Shown: positions 41,749 through 55,751, counted from the first letter of the stretch. The stretch is DNA of 64,000 nt from CAVORB01 sp963736235 (GCA_963736235.1 CAVTOR010000031.1:868001-932000), one strand, 5' to 3'. Numbers and translations: made by a program. Notes: generated by a model from the letters alone, not told the origin.

Positions 41749-42933
41749 CTAGCCCAGCACCCCCTCGAGGCGGTCCAGGGCTCGCTCCAGGTTCTCGCGG
41801 CTGGTCGCGATGGAGATGCGGACGTAGCCCCCGAGTCCGAAGGCGGAGCCCGGCACCAGGGCTACTCCAGCCTTCTCGATGAGATGCTCGGCGAGATCGA
41901 GATCGCTGCTGACGCCGGCGATCTGCTCGATCATCCCCTGAACCCGCGGGAAGACGTAAAAGGTACCGTCGGTGGGCAGGCACTCCACGCCCGGCATGCG
42001 GTTCAGCCGCTCAACCACATAGTCGTGGCGCTCCTTGAAGGCGATCCCCATGGTCTTGATGCAGTCCTGGGGACCCTCTATCGCCGCCTGGGCCGCCACC
42101 TGGGAGATGGAGGTCGGGTTCGAGGTACTCTGGGACTGGACCTTCTTCATCGCCTTGATCACCTCCGCGGGCCCACCGGCATACCCGATGCGCCAGCCGG
42201 TCATCGAGTAGGCCTTGGACACGCCGTTCAGCACCAGCGTGCGCGGGGCGAGGTCCGGACACACGTTCAGGATGTTGACGAAGGGCTCGTCACTCCAGCG
42301 AATGTGCTCGTACATATCGTCGGTGGCAATCACCGCCCGCGGGAACTCCCGCAAGACGTCTCCGAGGGCCGCGAGTTCTTCGCCCGAGTAGGCCATGCCG
42401 GTGGGGTTCGACGGGCTGTTGATCACCACCAGCTTGGTCTGGTCGGTCATGGCGGCCTTGAGCTGTATCGGCGTGATCTTGAACTGTTGCTCCGCGGGGG
42501 CATGCACGAAGACCGGAGCCCCGCCCGCCAACAGAGCCATGTCCGGGTAGGAGACCCAGTAGGGAGCCGGGATGACGACCTCGTCACCTGGATCGAGGAT
42601 CGCCTGAGCCAAGTTGTAGAAGCTCTGCTTGCCGCCGCAGGAGACCAAGATCTGCTCCGGCGCGTAATCGAATCCGTTTTCGCGCTGGAATTTGGCGACG
42701 ATGGCGCGCTTGAGCTCGGGGGTGCCGTCAACCGCCGTGTATTTGGTGAAGCCATCGTTGATGGCCTTGATGGCGGCCTCCTTGATGTGGTCAGGGGTGT
42801 CGAAGTCGGGCTCACCGGCACCGAGGCCGATGACGTCCTTTCCGGCAGCGCGCAGCGCCTTGGCGCGGGCGGTGATGGCGAGGGTCGGGGAAGGCTTGAC
42901 GGCCTGAACGCGGGCGGACAGCTTGATACTCAT
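41749..42933 (-). CDS. Class I pyridoxal-phosphate aminotransferase (aspartate aminotransferase type)
   Basis: 394-residue aminotransferase of the AAT Ib group. The cofactor lysine is Lys240 in LNGVSKAYSMTGWRIGY; Asn176 in NSPSNPTG, Asp205/Tyr208 in IATDDMYEH and the C-terminal arginine in YVRISIATS are the other expected residues. The N terminus LSARVQAVKPSPTLAITARAK is standard. It exchanges amino groups between aspartate and 2-oxoglutarate; some group members also act on prephenate. It is divergent from uvrB. Confidence 0.92.
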   Translation of the reverse strand: MSIKLSARVQAVKPSPTLAITARAKALRAAGKDVIGLGAGEPDFDTPDHIKEAAIKAINDGFTKYTAVDGTPELKRAIVAKFQRENGFDYAPEQILVSCGGKQSFYNLAQAILDPGDEVVIPAPYWVSYPDMALLAGGAPVFVHAPAEQQFKITPIQLKAAMTDQTKLVVINSPSNPTGMAYSGEELAALGDVLREFPRAVIATDDMYEHIRWSDEPFVNILNVCPDLAPRTLVLNGVSKAYSMTGWRIGYAGGPAEVIKAMKKVQSQSTSNPTSISQVAAQAAIEGPQDCIKTMGIAFKERHDYVVERLNRMPGVECLPTDGTFYVFPRVQGMIEQIAGVSSDLDLAEHLIEKAGVALVPGSAFGLGGYVRISIATSRENLERALDRLEGVLG

Positions 42934-43033
42934 CGCGGGTTTCTCTGGTTCTCGTCGCGGCCGGGAGGCGGCCTGGAATTCTTACAGCAAGCTCACAATA
43001 ATAGCCAAAGCGTCGCCGTATAAGAATCCCTCC

Positions 43034-45040
43034 ATGACCAGAGATTTCGTGCTCGAATCCCAGTTCTCTCCCGCCGGCGACCAACCGGGAGCCATCCGCC
43101 GGCTCACGGAGGGCCTGAACGACGGCGAGGCCGGCATGACCCTGCTCGGGGTCACCGGCTCCGGCAAGACCTTCACCATCGCCAATGTGATCGAGTCGGT
43201 TCAGCGACCGGCCCTGATCCTGGCCCCGAACAAGACCCTCGCCGCCCAGCTCTATGGCGAGATGCGCGAGTTCTTTCCCCACAACGCGGTGGAGTACTTC
43301 GTCTCCTATTACGATTACTACCAGCCGGAGGCCTACGTTCCGGCGACGGACACCTACATCGAGAAGGATGCTTCCATCAACGAGCACATCGAGCAGATGC
43401 GCTTATCCGCCACCAAGGCACTGCTCGAGCGGCCGGACGTCATCATCGTCGCAACCGTCTCCTCGATCTATGGACTCGGCGACCCCGATGCCTACCTCAA
43501 GATGGTCCTGCATCTCTCGCGCGGCGACCTGATCGACCAGCGGGCGATCCTGCGCCGGCTGGCCAATCTCCAGTACAAGCGCAACGAGATCGAGCTCTCC
43601 CGCGGTACCTACCGGGTGCGCGGGGACGTGATCGACATCTATCCGGCGGAGTCGGACGACGAGGCGGTGCGCGTGGAGCTGTTCGACGACGAGATCGAGG
43701 CGATCTCCGTGTTCGACCCGCTCACCGGCGAGTCGCTGCGCAAGGTGCCCCGCTACACCGTCTTCCCCAAGACCCACTATGCCACCCCGAGAGAGACCAT
43801 CCTCGCCGCCGTCGAGCAGATCAAGGTCGAGCTCAAGGAGCGCCTGACGTGGCTGCGCGAGAACGACAAGCTGGTCGAGGCCCAGCGCCTGGAGCAGCGC
43901 ACCCTGTTCGACCTGGAGATGATGCTGGAGGTCGGCTATTGCTCGGGCATCGAGAACTACTCCCGATACCTCTCAGGGCGCGGCCCGGGCCAGCCCCCGC
44001 CCACCCTGTTCGACTATCTGCCCGACAACGCCCTGGTGGTGATCGACGAGAGCCACGTCACCGTGCCCCAGCTCGGAGGGATGTACCGGGGCGACCGCTC
44101 GCGCAAGGAGAACCTGGTGGAGTACGGCTTCCGGCTACCCTCGGCGCTCGACAACCGGCCCCTGCGGTTCGAGGAGTTCCAGGCCCGCCAACCCCAGACC
44201 ATCTACGTCTCCGCGACGCCCCGCGAGTTCGAGATCAAGCACTCGGGCGCGGTGGTCGAGCAGGTGGTGAGGCCCACTGGCCTGGTGGACCCGGAGGTCG
44301 AGGTGAGGCCGGCCCTGACCCAGGTCGACGACCTGCTCTCGGAGATCCATCTGCGGGTCGCCCAAGAGGAGCGGGTCCTGGTCACCACGCTCACCAAGCG
44401 CATGGCCGAGGACCTGACCGAGTACCTCAACGAGCACGGGGTGCGGGTGCGCTACCTGCACTCCGACATCGACACCGTCGAGCGGGTCGAGATCATCCGC
44501 GACCTGCGCCTGGGAGAGTTCGACGTCCTGGTCGGCATCAATCTGCTGCGCGAGGGGCTCGACATGCCCGAGGTCTCGCTCGTCGCCATCCTGGACGCGG
44601 ATAAGGAAGGATTCCTGCGCTCGGAGGGCTCCCTGATCCAGACCATCGGTCGCGCCGCGCGCAACGCCAACGGCAAGGCCATCCTCTACGCCGACAAGAT
44701 CACCGGCTCCATGGAGCGGGCCATCGGCGAAACCGAGCGCCGGCGCGCCAGGCAGGTCGACTTCAATCTGGCCCACGGCATCACCCCCCAGACCATCCGC
44801 AAGGCGGTGGCGGACATCATGGAGGGGGCTTACCCCGGGGCACCGATGCGCCCCCGGGACTACGCCAAGGTGGCGGAGGAGACCGTCGAGTACGCCAACC
44901 TCACGCCCCAGCAGATGGCGCGCAAGGTCAAGTCCCTGGAGAAGGAGATGTACCGGCACGCGAAGGATCTGGAGTTCGAGAAGGCGGCCGCCGTGCGCGA
45001 CCGCATCCGCGAGATCCAGGGTCGCGGGCTGGCTGCCTGA
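43034..45040 (+). CDS. uvrB: Excinuclease ABC subunit B
   Basis: 668-residue UvrB, damage-verifying helicase of nucleotide excision repair. Walker A GVTGSGKT is at 39-46, and the beta-hairpin FVSYYDYYQPEAYVP that inserts at the lesion follows. The DEAD-like VVIDESHVTVPQ, helicase motif SATPREFEI, and QTIGRAARN are present, with the C-terminal UVR domain (LEKEMYRHAKDLEFEKAAAVRDRIREI) for UvrC. The start at 43034 is the family start. Complete and normal length. Confidence 0.97.
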   Translation: MTRDFVLESQFSPAGDQPGAIRRLTEGLNDGEAGMTLLGVTGSGKTFTIANVIESVQRPALILAPNKTLAAQLYGEMREFFPHNAVEYFVSYYDYYQPEAYVPATDTYIEKDASINEHIEQMRLSATKALLERPDVIIVATVSSIYGLGDPDAYLKMVLHLSRGDLIDQRAILRRLANLQYKRNEIELSRGTYRVRGDVIDIYPAESDDEAVRVELFDDEIEAISVFDPLTGESLRKVPRYTVFPKTHYATPRETILAAVEQIKVELKERLTWLRENDKLVEAQRLEQRTLFDLEMMLEVGYCSGIENYSRYLSGRGPGQPPPTLFDYLPDNALVVIDESHVTVPQLGGMYRGDRSRKENLVEYGFRLPSALDNRPLRFEEFQARQPQTIYVSATPREFEIKHSGAVVEQVVRPTGLVDPEVEVRPALTQVDDLLSEIHLRVAQEERVLVTTLTKRMAEDLTEYLNEHGVRVRYLHSDIDTVERVEIIRDLRLGEFDVLVGINLLREGLDMPEVSLVAILDADKEGFLRSEGSLIQTIGRAARNANGKAILYADKITGSMERAIGETERRRARQVDFNLAHGITPQTIRKAVADIMEGAYPGAPMRPRDYAKVAEETVEYANLTPQQMARKVKSLEKEMYRHAKDLEFEKAAAVRDRIREIQGRGLAA

Positions 45041-45066
45041 GGGATACCGCGCCGCAGGGCCGGGTG

Positions 45067-45306
45067 CTAGGCCGCTTCACCGCCGGCGTTCGCGCCAAAT
45101 GGTCCATGCGCGCGGCTGCCACCGCTGGGCGTCAAAATCCCGCGCCTCGGCATCCTGCGCCTCGGGTCCTTGCGTACCCGACGCCGCTGATAGGGTCTTG
45201 CCATCACCTTCTGCAGCTTCTCCACCAGGCCGCAGACCAGGCCAAGGAACGTGTACAGGGCGGACAGGAAGAGCAGGATAATCAGTAGGTTCGCGGCCGT
45301 GTTCAT
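45067..45306 (-). CDS. Small membrane protein of unknown function
   Basis: 79 residues with GGAGGCG before the ATG at 45306. One hydrophobic segment (NLLIILLFLSALYTFLGLVCGLV cut here into ANLLIILLFLS and ALYTFLGLVCGLV) is followed by a very basic stretch KARPYQRRRVRKDPRRRMPRR-like and a Gly/Ala tail. No family recognised. It converges on uvrB with a 26-base gap. Confidence 0.5.
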   Translation of the reverse strand: MNTAANLLIILLFLSALYTFLGLVCGLVEKLQKVMARPYQRRRVRKDPRRRMPRRGILTPSGGSRAHGPFGANAGGEAA

Positions 45307-45382
45307 CGTCGCCTCCGGGGCTTCTCTGGGATGTTCGGACCCAGGATGCCGCGGCCGGTGGCTCAAAGCGTGAGCCCGTCGG

Positions 45383-46582
45383 CTACTCGTCGCGCAGGGC
45401 GGTTACCGGGTCGAGGCGGGCGGCATTCAGGGCCGGGACCACGCCCGCGGCGAGTCCGATCCCAGCGGCGGTCAGCTCCGCCAGCAACACGAAGTCCCAG
45501 GCGGTGTGGGTCGGCAGGGCCGGGACCGCCTCGCCGATGAGCCAGGCTCCGCCGGCCCCGATGACGAACCCCATCAATCCTCCCAGGCTGGCAAGCACCA
45601 CGGCCTCGGCGAGAAAGAGGATCAATACCTGCCGTTGCGCGGCCCCCAGTGCGCGCAGCAGGCCGATCTCCCTGCGGCGCTCGCGCACGGCGATCGTCAT
45701 GATGGTGAGGATGCCGATCCCGCCCACCGTCAGCGAGATGCCCCCGAGCGCGGCCACAGACAAAGTGAGCACGTCAAGCACCGAGCCCAGCACCTCCATC
45801 ATCTGGTCCTGGGTGGTGATGGTGAAGTCCTCGCTCCCGTGGCGACGCTCCAGCAGCGCCCGCGCCTGTTCGGCCACCCTCGCGCCGTCCGCCTCGGGCC
45901 GATAAAGCAGATCGATCTCCATCAGGCTCTCGCGGTTGAACATCGCCAACGCCCGGCTGACCGGAATGAAGACCGAATCATCCAGGTCGAACCCCAGCAC
46001 CTGGCCCTTTGGCTCCATGACGCCGATCACCCGGTAGGGCTCGCCACCGATGCGCACCCGCTCCCCGAGGGGAGAAGCTTCCCGGTAGAGCTCGGAGCGG
46101 ACCTTGGCCCCGAGCACGGCGAAGGCGCGTCCGCCGCCGGATTCGTCGCGCGGCAGGAAGCGGCCGATGGCGGGACGCATCTGCAGCACCTCCGGCATCC
46201 GCGGGCCGACCCCCAGGACCGTGGTGCGCCGGCTGCGGCCGTTGCCCTCCACCGCCGCGTTGCCCTGGACCGTGGGAACCACCGCCTCCACGTCAGGGAG
46301 GCGGCCGAGGGCCTCCGCGTCATCGAGGCTCAAGGGCCGGACGTTGCTGATGACCGCCCCCGACATACCAAGGGTGCTGGTCTTGCCGGGGTTGACGGCG
46401 ATCAGGTTGGTGCCGAACTGGGTGAACTCGGCCAGCACGAAGCGGTGGATGCCCTCGCCGATGGCGGTCAGCAGCACCACCGCCGCGACGCCGATGCCGA
46501 TGCCCGTCACCGTGAGCAGGCTGCGGGTGCGGTGGGCGCCGATAGCGCCCAGGGTGAAGGCCGTGAAGTCGCGCGCGAGCAT
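45383..46582 (-). CDS. MacB/FtsX-type ABC permease, second copy
   Basis: About 399 residues starting MLARDFTAFTLGAIGAHRTR. One N-terminal transmembrane segment, a large periplasmic MacB-type domain and three C-terminal transmembrane segments are visible, with the FtsX signature IMTIAVRERRREIGLLRALGA and the end LDPVTALRDE. It begins 2 bases after the stop of the first permease, so the four genes mfp-ATPase-permease-permease form one operon. A heterodimeric MacB-like exporter is inferred; substrate unknown. Confidence 0.88.
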   Translation of the reverse strand: MLARDFTAFTLGAIGAHRTRSLLTVTGIGIGVAAVVLLTAIGEGIHRFVLAEFTQFGTNLIAVNPGKTSTLGMSGAVISNVRPLSLDDAEALGRLPDVEAVVPTVQGNAAVEGNGRSRRTTVLGVGPRMPEVLQMRPAIGRFLPRDESGGGRAFAVLGAKVRSELYREASPLGERVRIGGEPYRVIGVMEPKGQVLGFDLDDSVFIPVSRALAMFNRESLMEIDLLYRPEADGARVAEQARALLERRHGSEDFTITTQDQMMEVLGSVLDVLTLSVAALGGISLTVGGIGILTIMTIAVRERRREIGLLRALGAAQRQVLILFLAEAVVLASLGGLMGFVIGAGGAWLIGEAVPALPTHTAWDFVLLAELTAAGIGLAAGVVPALNAARLDPVTALRDE

Positions 46583-46584
46583 CT

Positions 46585-47791
46585 TCAGCGCCCCGCCAAG
46601 GCCGCTACCGGATCGAGCCGGGCGGCGCGCATCGCCGGTAGCAGCCCGAACACCATACCGGTCAGCATGGACACGCTCACCGCCGCCAGAGGGGCCCACA
46701 GGGGGACGACCAGCTGAAACGCGTCCACCTGGCTGTTGAAGACCCCCACCCCAAGCAAGGCAAACACCAGCCCGCCCGCGGTGCCGGCACCGGCCAGCAA
46801 CAGGGCCTCGGTCAGGAATAGCCCGAGGATCTGACGGCGCGCGGCGCCGAGCGCCTTCAGCAGCCCGACCTCCGCCGTGCGTTGCGCGACCGCCACCAGC
46901 ATCACATTCATGATCAGCACCCCCGCCACCATGAGGCTGATGGCCGCGATCCCGGCCACCGCCATGGTCAGCGCATTGAGGATCTTGTCGAACGTGGACA
47001 AGAGGGCGTCCTGGGTGATGACGGTGACGTCGTCCTCGCCCTCGTGACGCTCGCGGACGATGGCACGGATGGCCTCCTCCGCCGCCGGCAGCGCGGAGCG
47101 GCTAGGGGCCTGGACCAGGATGCGGAACAGGGCCGGGCTGTTGAACAGGGCTTGGGCGGAGGCCACCGGGATCATCGCCAGGTCCCCCAGGTCCACGCCC
47201 AGGGACTGCCCCTGGCTCGCCAGGGTGCCCGTGACCCGGAAGCGGCGGTCGCCGATGCGCACCCATTCCCCGAGCACCTGCCGGTTGCCGAACAGCTCCC
47301 GCGCCAGCTTCTCGCCAAGCACGACCACGGGCCTGGCCCGCTCCGGATCGCCCGGGGGCAGAAAGCGACCGAGGGCCATCTTCAGGCGGCGCACCTCCAG
47401 GAAATCGCTGGTGGAGCCCAGAATACTCACCTCCCGCTCCAGGCTGCCGTGGGAGACCGGGGCCGAGCCCACCGCAATTGGCGCGAAGCGCTTCACCAGG
47501 CGCGAGCGCCCGAGGGCGATGGCGTCGTCCAGGGTCAGATCGCGCGCGGTCTCGCCGAGCAGGGGCGGCGGCCCGCCCGGTGGTCTCGTTGCGCCCGGGG
47601 ATGACGATCAGCAGGTGGGTGCCGAGCTGCGTGAACTCGTCCAGCACATAGCGCCGCGCGCCCTCGCCCAGGGCGCTCAGGAGGATCACCGCCGCGGTGC
47701 CCAGAGCCATGGCGAGCAGGGTCAGCCAGGTCCGGGTGCGGTGCGTGGTCAGGGAACGCAGCCCGAAGCGCAAGTCGTCGTTCAGGCGCAT
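46585..47791 (-). CDS. MacB/FtsX-type ABC permease, first copy, frameshifted
   Basis: N-terminal part MRLNDDLRFGLRSLTTHRTRTWLTLLAMALG to LGTHLLIVIPGRNETTG reads in one frame. From about 47575 the continuation (GGPPPLLGETARDLTLDDAI, SRLVKRFAPIAVG) is in another, ending VALAQRTAEVGLLKALGA-type and LDPVAALAGR. One indel is enough to explain it. It overlaps the ATPase gene by 10 bases and is followed directly by the second permease. Confidence 0.85.
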
Positions 47792-48456
47792 CGGTCTTCC
47801 AGGATGCCGCCGTCGTCCATGCGGATGCTTCTGCGCGCCCTTTCCCCGATCACGGGGTCGTGCGTCACCACCAGCAGGGTCAGGCCGCGCGCGTTGAGCG
47901 CCTCCAGGGTGTGCACGACCTCCTCGCCCGAGGCCCGGTCGAGATTCCCGGTGGGCTCGTCCGCCAGGATCAGTCCGGGCTCGGTGATGGTGGCGCGCGC
48001 TATGGCGACGCGCTGGCGCTGACCGCCGGAGAGCTGGTCCGGACGGTGGTGGGCGCGGTCGGTGAGCCCGACGGCGTCGAGGATGCCCGCTACTCGCCCG
48101 CGACGCTCCCGCGGGGCGATTCCCGCCAGCACCAGGGGCAGCTCCACGTTCTCCGCCGCGGACAGGCGCGGGATGAGATGGAAGGACTGGAACACGAACC
48201 CGATGCGGTCGCGCCTCAGCCGCGCACGCTGCTCCTCGGCGAGGGTCGTCGTCTCCTCGCCGTCCAGCCGGTAGCTGCCGCTGTCGGGCCGGTCCAGCAG
48301 CCCGAGGATGTTGAGCAGCGTGCTCTTTCCAGAACCGGAGGGGCCCATGATGGCCGCGTACTCGCCGTCCTCGAAGCGCAGGTCGATCTCCCGCAGGGCA
48401 TGCACGGGCTGATCGCCGACCAGGAAGGTGCGGGAGACGCCGGTGAGCTCGATCAT
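47782..48456 (-). CDS. MacB/LolD-type ABC transporter ATP-binding protein
   Basis: 224-residue ATPase. Walker A GPSGSGKST is at 38-46, the Q loop is in GFVFQSFHLIPRLSAAENV, the signature is LSGGQRQRVAIARA and Walker B is LILADEPTGNLD. This is the MacB/LolD/FtsE subgroup. It overlaps the adaptor gene upstream by 4 bases and the permease downstream by 10 bases. Confidence 0.94.
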   Translation of the reverse strand: MIELTGVSRTFLVGDQPVHALREIDLRFEDGEYAAIMGPSGSGKSTLLNILGLLDRPDSGSYRLDGEETTTLAEEQRARLRRDRIGFVFQSFHLIPRLSAAENVELPLVLAGIAPRERRGRVAGILDAVGLTDRAHHRPDQLSGGQRQRVAIARATITEPGLILADEPTGNLDRASGEEVVHTLEALNARGLTLLVVTHDPVIGERARRSIRMDDGGILEDRCA

Positions 48457-49607
48457 GGAGCCACTTCTGACTCCACCTTGGCGAGCGCGCCCTCCTCGAC
48501 GCCGTCCTTGTCGAGGGACAACACCACCAGCTCGCCCTCGGCGAGGCCGGAGATCACCTCGGTCTGGTCCCAGTTACCGAGGCCGGTCTCGATGTCCCGC
48601 GACGCGATGAGGCCCGTAGCCTCGTCAAGCACCAGCACGCCGCCCTGGGCGCGCACGGCCGAGGTCGGGATGCGCAACACCCCCTCGCGGCGCTCGACGA
48701 TGATCTCCACGTCCGCGCTGTAGCCCGCAAGCAGTGAAGGGTCGTTCGGCGGCTCGGTGATCTCCACCTCCACCTCCACCGTGCGTGCCTGCTTCTCGAT
48801 GTCCAGCACGTACGGTGCGATGCGCCGCACCGTCCCCGGGAAGCTGCGTTCCCCGAAGGCGTCCAGGGTAACCCGCGCCTCCGCGCCCAACCGCACCTCG
48901 GGCGCATCGACCTCATCGATAGGGGCGGAGATGTAGAAGCAGGCGTCGTCGATCAGGTCCACCGCCGGCGGGGTGGGGATGCCCGGGGGCGAGGGAGTGA
49001 CGTACTCGTTCAGCTCCCCGGAGATCTCGGCGACGATGCCGTCGAACGGCGCCTGCAGCCGCGTCTTGGCCAGATTGGCCTGGGCGACGCCAAGGCGCGC
49101 CGCCTCCACCCGCGCCGAGGCCTCGGCCGCCTCGCAGTCCGCCCTGCCCGCCTGCGCGGCGGTGATGGCCCGATCCACCGCCTCCTCCGAGGCGAGGCGG
49201 CGCTGACTGAGCTTCACCTGCCGGTCCGCCTCGCGCTGGGCGTTGTCCGCGTTCAGGCAAGCGGCGCGCGCGCGGGCGTCGGACGCGACCGCCTCGCGCT
49301 CCGCCAGGGTGACCTGCGCCTTCAGGTCCTGGTTCCAGAGCTCCAGCAGGAGATCCCCGCTCTTCACCCGATCGCCCTCGCGTACCGCCAGATTGGCGAT
49401 CTGCCCGCCGATGCTGGGCGCCAGCCGCGCCCGTCTGCAGGCCTTGACCGTGCCGGCACGGGTGTTGGCCACCGTCTGCTCCACCAGTCCTTTCTCCACG
49501 GCCTTGACGCGCACCGGCACCGGCTCCGGACGGCTAAAATACCACCAGGCACCAGTGACGGAGGCGACGACGGCGAGAAGCACAGCGAGGCGGGCGGAAA
49601 GGCGCAT
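48453..49607 (-). CDS. Periplasmic adaptor (HlyD/MacA-like) of the ABC exporter
   Basis: 384 residues. A signal anchor (LAVLLAVVASVTGAWWYF) is followed by a biotinyl-lipoyl-like half (GGQIANLAVREGDRVKSGDLLLEL), a helical hairpin about 95-175 and the second lipoyl half (RLQAPFDGIVAEISGELNEYV), then a beta-barrel region. This is membrane fusion protein architecture. The start at 49607 is chosen because the long open frame upstream runs into the divergent YecE gene. First gene of the exporter operon. Confidence 0.9.
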   Translation of the reverse strand: MRLSARLAVLLAVVASVTGAWWYFSRPEPVPVRVKAVEKGLVEQTVANTRAGTVKACRRARLAPSIGGQIANLAVREGDRVKSGDLLLELWNQDLKAQVTLAEREAVASDARARAACLNADNAQREADRQVKLSQRRLASEEAVDRAITAAQAGRADCEAAEASARVEAARLGVAQANLAKTRLQAPFDGIVAEISGELNEYVTPSPPGIPTPPAVDLIDDACFYISAPIDEVDAPEVRLGAEARVTLDAFGERSFPGTVRRIAPYVLDIEKQARTVEVEVEITEPPNDPSLLAGYSADVEIIVERREGVLRIPTSAVRAQGGVLVLDEATGLIASRDIETGLGNWDQTEVISGLAEGELVVLSLDKDGVEEGALAKVESEVAP

Positions 49608-49679
49608 GGTCGGGGTTCGCGAGCGTGGAATCCGGACTCCATTGTAGCCACAAAGCGGCGTCCGGGAGGACCTGACACG

Positions 49680-50444
49680 ATGACGAATGAGCGCGCGCGG
49701 GCGGTCTGCGTCGGGACGTCCGGCTGGCATTACCCGCATTGGCGGGGTCCCTTCTACCCGCGTGACTTGGCCAAGCCCGATTGGCTCGCCTTCTATGCCC
49801 AGCGGTTCTCCTCGGTGGAGGTGAACAGCAGCTTCTACGGTTTTCCGTCGGAGAAAAGCGTCCGCATCTGGCTCGACAGCGTGTCGCCGCACTTTCGCTT
49901 CGCGCTCAAGGCGAGCCGTTACATCACCCACCGCAAGAAGCTCACGGACTGCGCCGAACCCCTGGCCCGCTTCCTGGCCTGGGCCGAGCTGTTCGGCAGC
50001 CGGCTCGGACCGATCCTGTTCCAGCTCCCGCCACACTGGCACGTGAACGCTGAGCGACTCGCTCGGTTTCTTGACCTGCTGCCGGACGGCCTCGACTTTG
50101 CCTTCGAGCTCCGCGACCCGAGCTGGCACGCCCCGGCCGTCTATGACCTGATCGCGGCGCGCGGGGCGGCCTTCTGCCAGTTCGAGCTAGCGGGTCTCGC
50201 GACGCCCGAGGTCGTGACCTCGGATCTCGTCTACGTCCGGCTGCACGGACCAGGCGAGCTGGCCTACCGTGGCGGCTACGCGGACGAGGCGCTGGCCGTG
50301 TGGGTCAGGCGAGTGGACCGTTGGGTCGCGGAGGGCCGCAGGGTATGGCTTTTCTTCGACAACGACGACGCCGGGCATGCGGCGCTCGATGCGCTGCGCC
50401 TGTCGGCGCAGCTGGCGTCGGCAGGAATCGGTGGTCGGAGGTGA
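49680..50444 (+). CDS. DUF72 (YecE-family) TIM-barrel protein
   Basis: 254 residues with family motifs VCVGTSGWHYPHWRGPFYP, FSSVEVNSSFYGFPS, FALKASRYITHRKKL, LGPILFQLPPHW, FAFELRDPSW, YVRLHGPG and VWLFFDNDDAGHA. The biochemical function of DUF72 is not established. The next gene's ribosome site lies at its very end, so the two are probably co-transcribed. Confidence 0.92.
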   Translation: MTNERARAVCVGTSGWHYPHWRGPFYPRDLAKPDWLAFYAQRFSSVEVNSSFYGFPSEKSVRIWLDSVSPHFRFALKASRYITHRKKLTDCAEPLARFLAWAELFGSRLGPILFQLPPHWHVNAERLARFLDLLPDGLDFAFELRDPSWHAPAVYDLIAARGAAFCQFELAGLATPEVVTSDLVYVRLHGPGELAYRGGYADEALAVWVRRVDRWVAEGRRVWLFFDNDDAGHAALDALRLSAQLASAGIGGRR

Positions 50445-50448
50445 TCGA

Positions 50449-51015
50449 ATGGCACACGCCCTGAACCAGGTCATCGGCTTCGACGACGGACCGTTCCAAC
50501 CCGATCACCGCGGGGACGTCGACCTGATCGGGGCGGTGTTCTCGGGCTTGCGGCTGGACGGGGTGCTGCGCACCCGGGTGCGCCGCGACGGGATCAACGC
50601 CACCGCGCGCATGGTGGAGGCGATCGAGACGAGCCGCTTTCAGCCGCAGCTGCAGCTCGTCATGCTGCAGGGCATCGCCGTGGCGGGCTTCAACGTGGTC
50701 GACATCCAGGCGCTGAACCGGAGGCTCGGCATCCCGGTGCTGGTGGTCTCGCGCCGCGAGCCGGACCTCGGCGCGACACGCGCCGCCCTGCTCGGGTCGG
50801 TGCGCGGGGGCAAACGCAAATGGCGCACAGTGGAACGGGCAGGACCTCCGCGCAAGGTCGGCAAGCTCTGGCTGCAGTGCGCCGGCTGCTCGTGCGGCAT
50901 GGCGACCCTAGTGGTCAAACGGCTCGCGGTGCACGGCCTGATGCCCGAGCCCCTGCGCACCGCGCACCTGATCGCCGGTGGGATCTCCGGGCTGACGACC
51001 CGGCAGCGGGTCTGA
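50449..51015 (+). CDS. DUF99 (UPF0215) protein
   Basis: 188 residues: IGFDDGPF near the start, VDLIGAVFSGLRLDGVLRTRVRRDGINAT, LVMLQGIAVAGFNVVD and PVLVVSRREPD are DUF99 landmarks, related in fold to endonuclease V. The family is best known from archaea. A GGAGGTGATC site precedes the ATG at 50449, within the end of the DUF72 gene. The C-terminal part has a cysteine trio (LQCAGCSCG) that could bind metal. Function unknown. Confidence 0.8.
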   Translation: MAHALNQVIGFDDGPFQPDHRGDVDLIGAVFSGLRLDGVLRTRVRRDGINATARMVEAIETSRFQPQLQLVMLQGIAVAGFNVVDIQALNRRLGIPVLVVSRREPDLGATRAALLGSVRGGKRKWRTVERAGPPRKVGKLWLQCAGCSCGMATLVVKRLAVHGLMPEPLRTAHLIAGGISGLTTRQRV

Positions 51016-51068
51016 CCGCCGGGGACGATGGGGCTTGCACCAGCCCGCCTTCCTGTGGACCCGGCGCG

Positions 51069-55137
<4,069 letters not shown>

Positions 55138-55262
55138 GGTGGTATGCTCAATCGTTATTGGCGTTCGTTATGTCATGCGCCGATGTTGCCACTGTATAGC
55201 ACAAGACTCCGGACAGCGGGGGACGGCTTGCTGCACCTGCGTCATTTTCTGAGGGCGAGCCG

Positions 55263-55490
55263 GTGAGCGCACCGCGGGCCCTTCGCGTGGAAGGCGACGA
55301 GCGCCAGCGGCTCAAGATCAGGCTCGCCCGGCTGGAAGCGGACCTCGCCTATTTTCAGGCCCGGCTGGAGATCGTGAGAAACCCTGCGACCGCCAACCAG
55401 AAGGCTCAGCGCATCGCGTTCAAGGCCCTCTGCAAGACACTGACGGACAGAATCGTCTTCGAGAACCAGCGCATGCGCGATCTGCGATAA
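55263..55490 (+). CDS. Small coiled-coil protein of unknown function
   Basis: 75 residues from a GTG. The body is helical and charged (RLKIRLARLEADLAYFQARL, IVFENQRMRDLR). It is divergent from sucA. I do not recognise a family, and coding status rests on helix-like composition and a stop in a sensible place. Confidence 0.5.
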   Translation: MSAPRALRVEGDERQRLKIRLARLEADLAYFQARLEIVRNPATANQKAQRIAFKALCKTLTDRIVFENQRMRDLR

Positions 55491-55559
55491 GGCGGCAGCC
55501 TCGGACGAACGCGGCGCGCCGCGCCGGATGGGCAGCCGACCCGGATCCCCGCGCCAAGC

Positions 55560-55738
55560 CTAGACCGTCGGGCACCCCCGCTCTTCAACGCGGACCTGGT
55601 TGCCCGCGCTGGCGACTACCAACAGTTCCTCTTGAGAACCTTGGCTCGCCGTAGCCTTCCCCGGACGCGGGACGCCGAGCAGGGTGACGCGGGCGACCCG
55701 GTCCAGCTCGTCGAGTACCATTGCGCTGAGGAAATGGG
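55560..55738 (-). pseudogene. Possible gene remnant at the left edge of the IS
   Basis: Minus-strand frame reading MVLDELDRVARVTLLGVPRP and EELLVVASAGNQVRVEERG before a stop at 55560. It looks like the C-terminal end of a protein whose 5-prime part would have lain where the insertion sequence now sits. No continuation is found to the right of the IS, so the remnant may be chance. Confidence 0.25.
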
Positions 55739-55751
55739 ATGGACTCCCCCC
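55739..55751. repeat. Left subterminal inverted repeat of the IS
   Basis: ATGGACTCCCCCC, exact reverse complement of 57097-57109. Confidence 0.8.
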
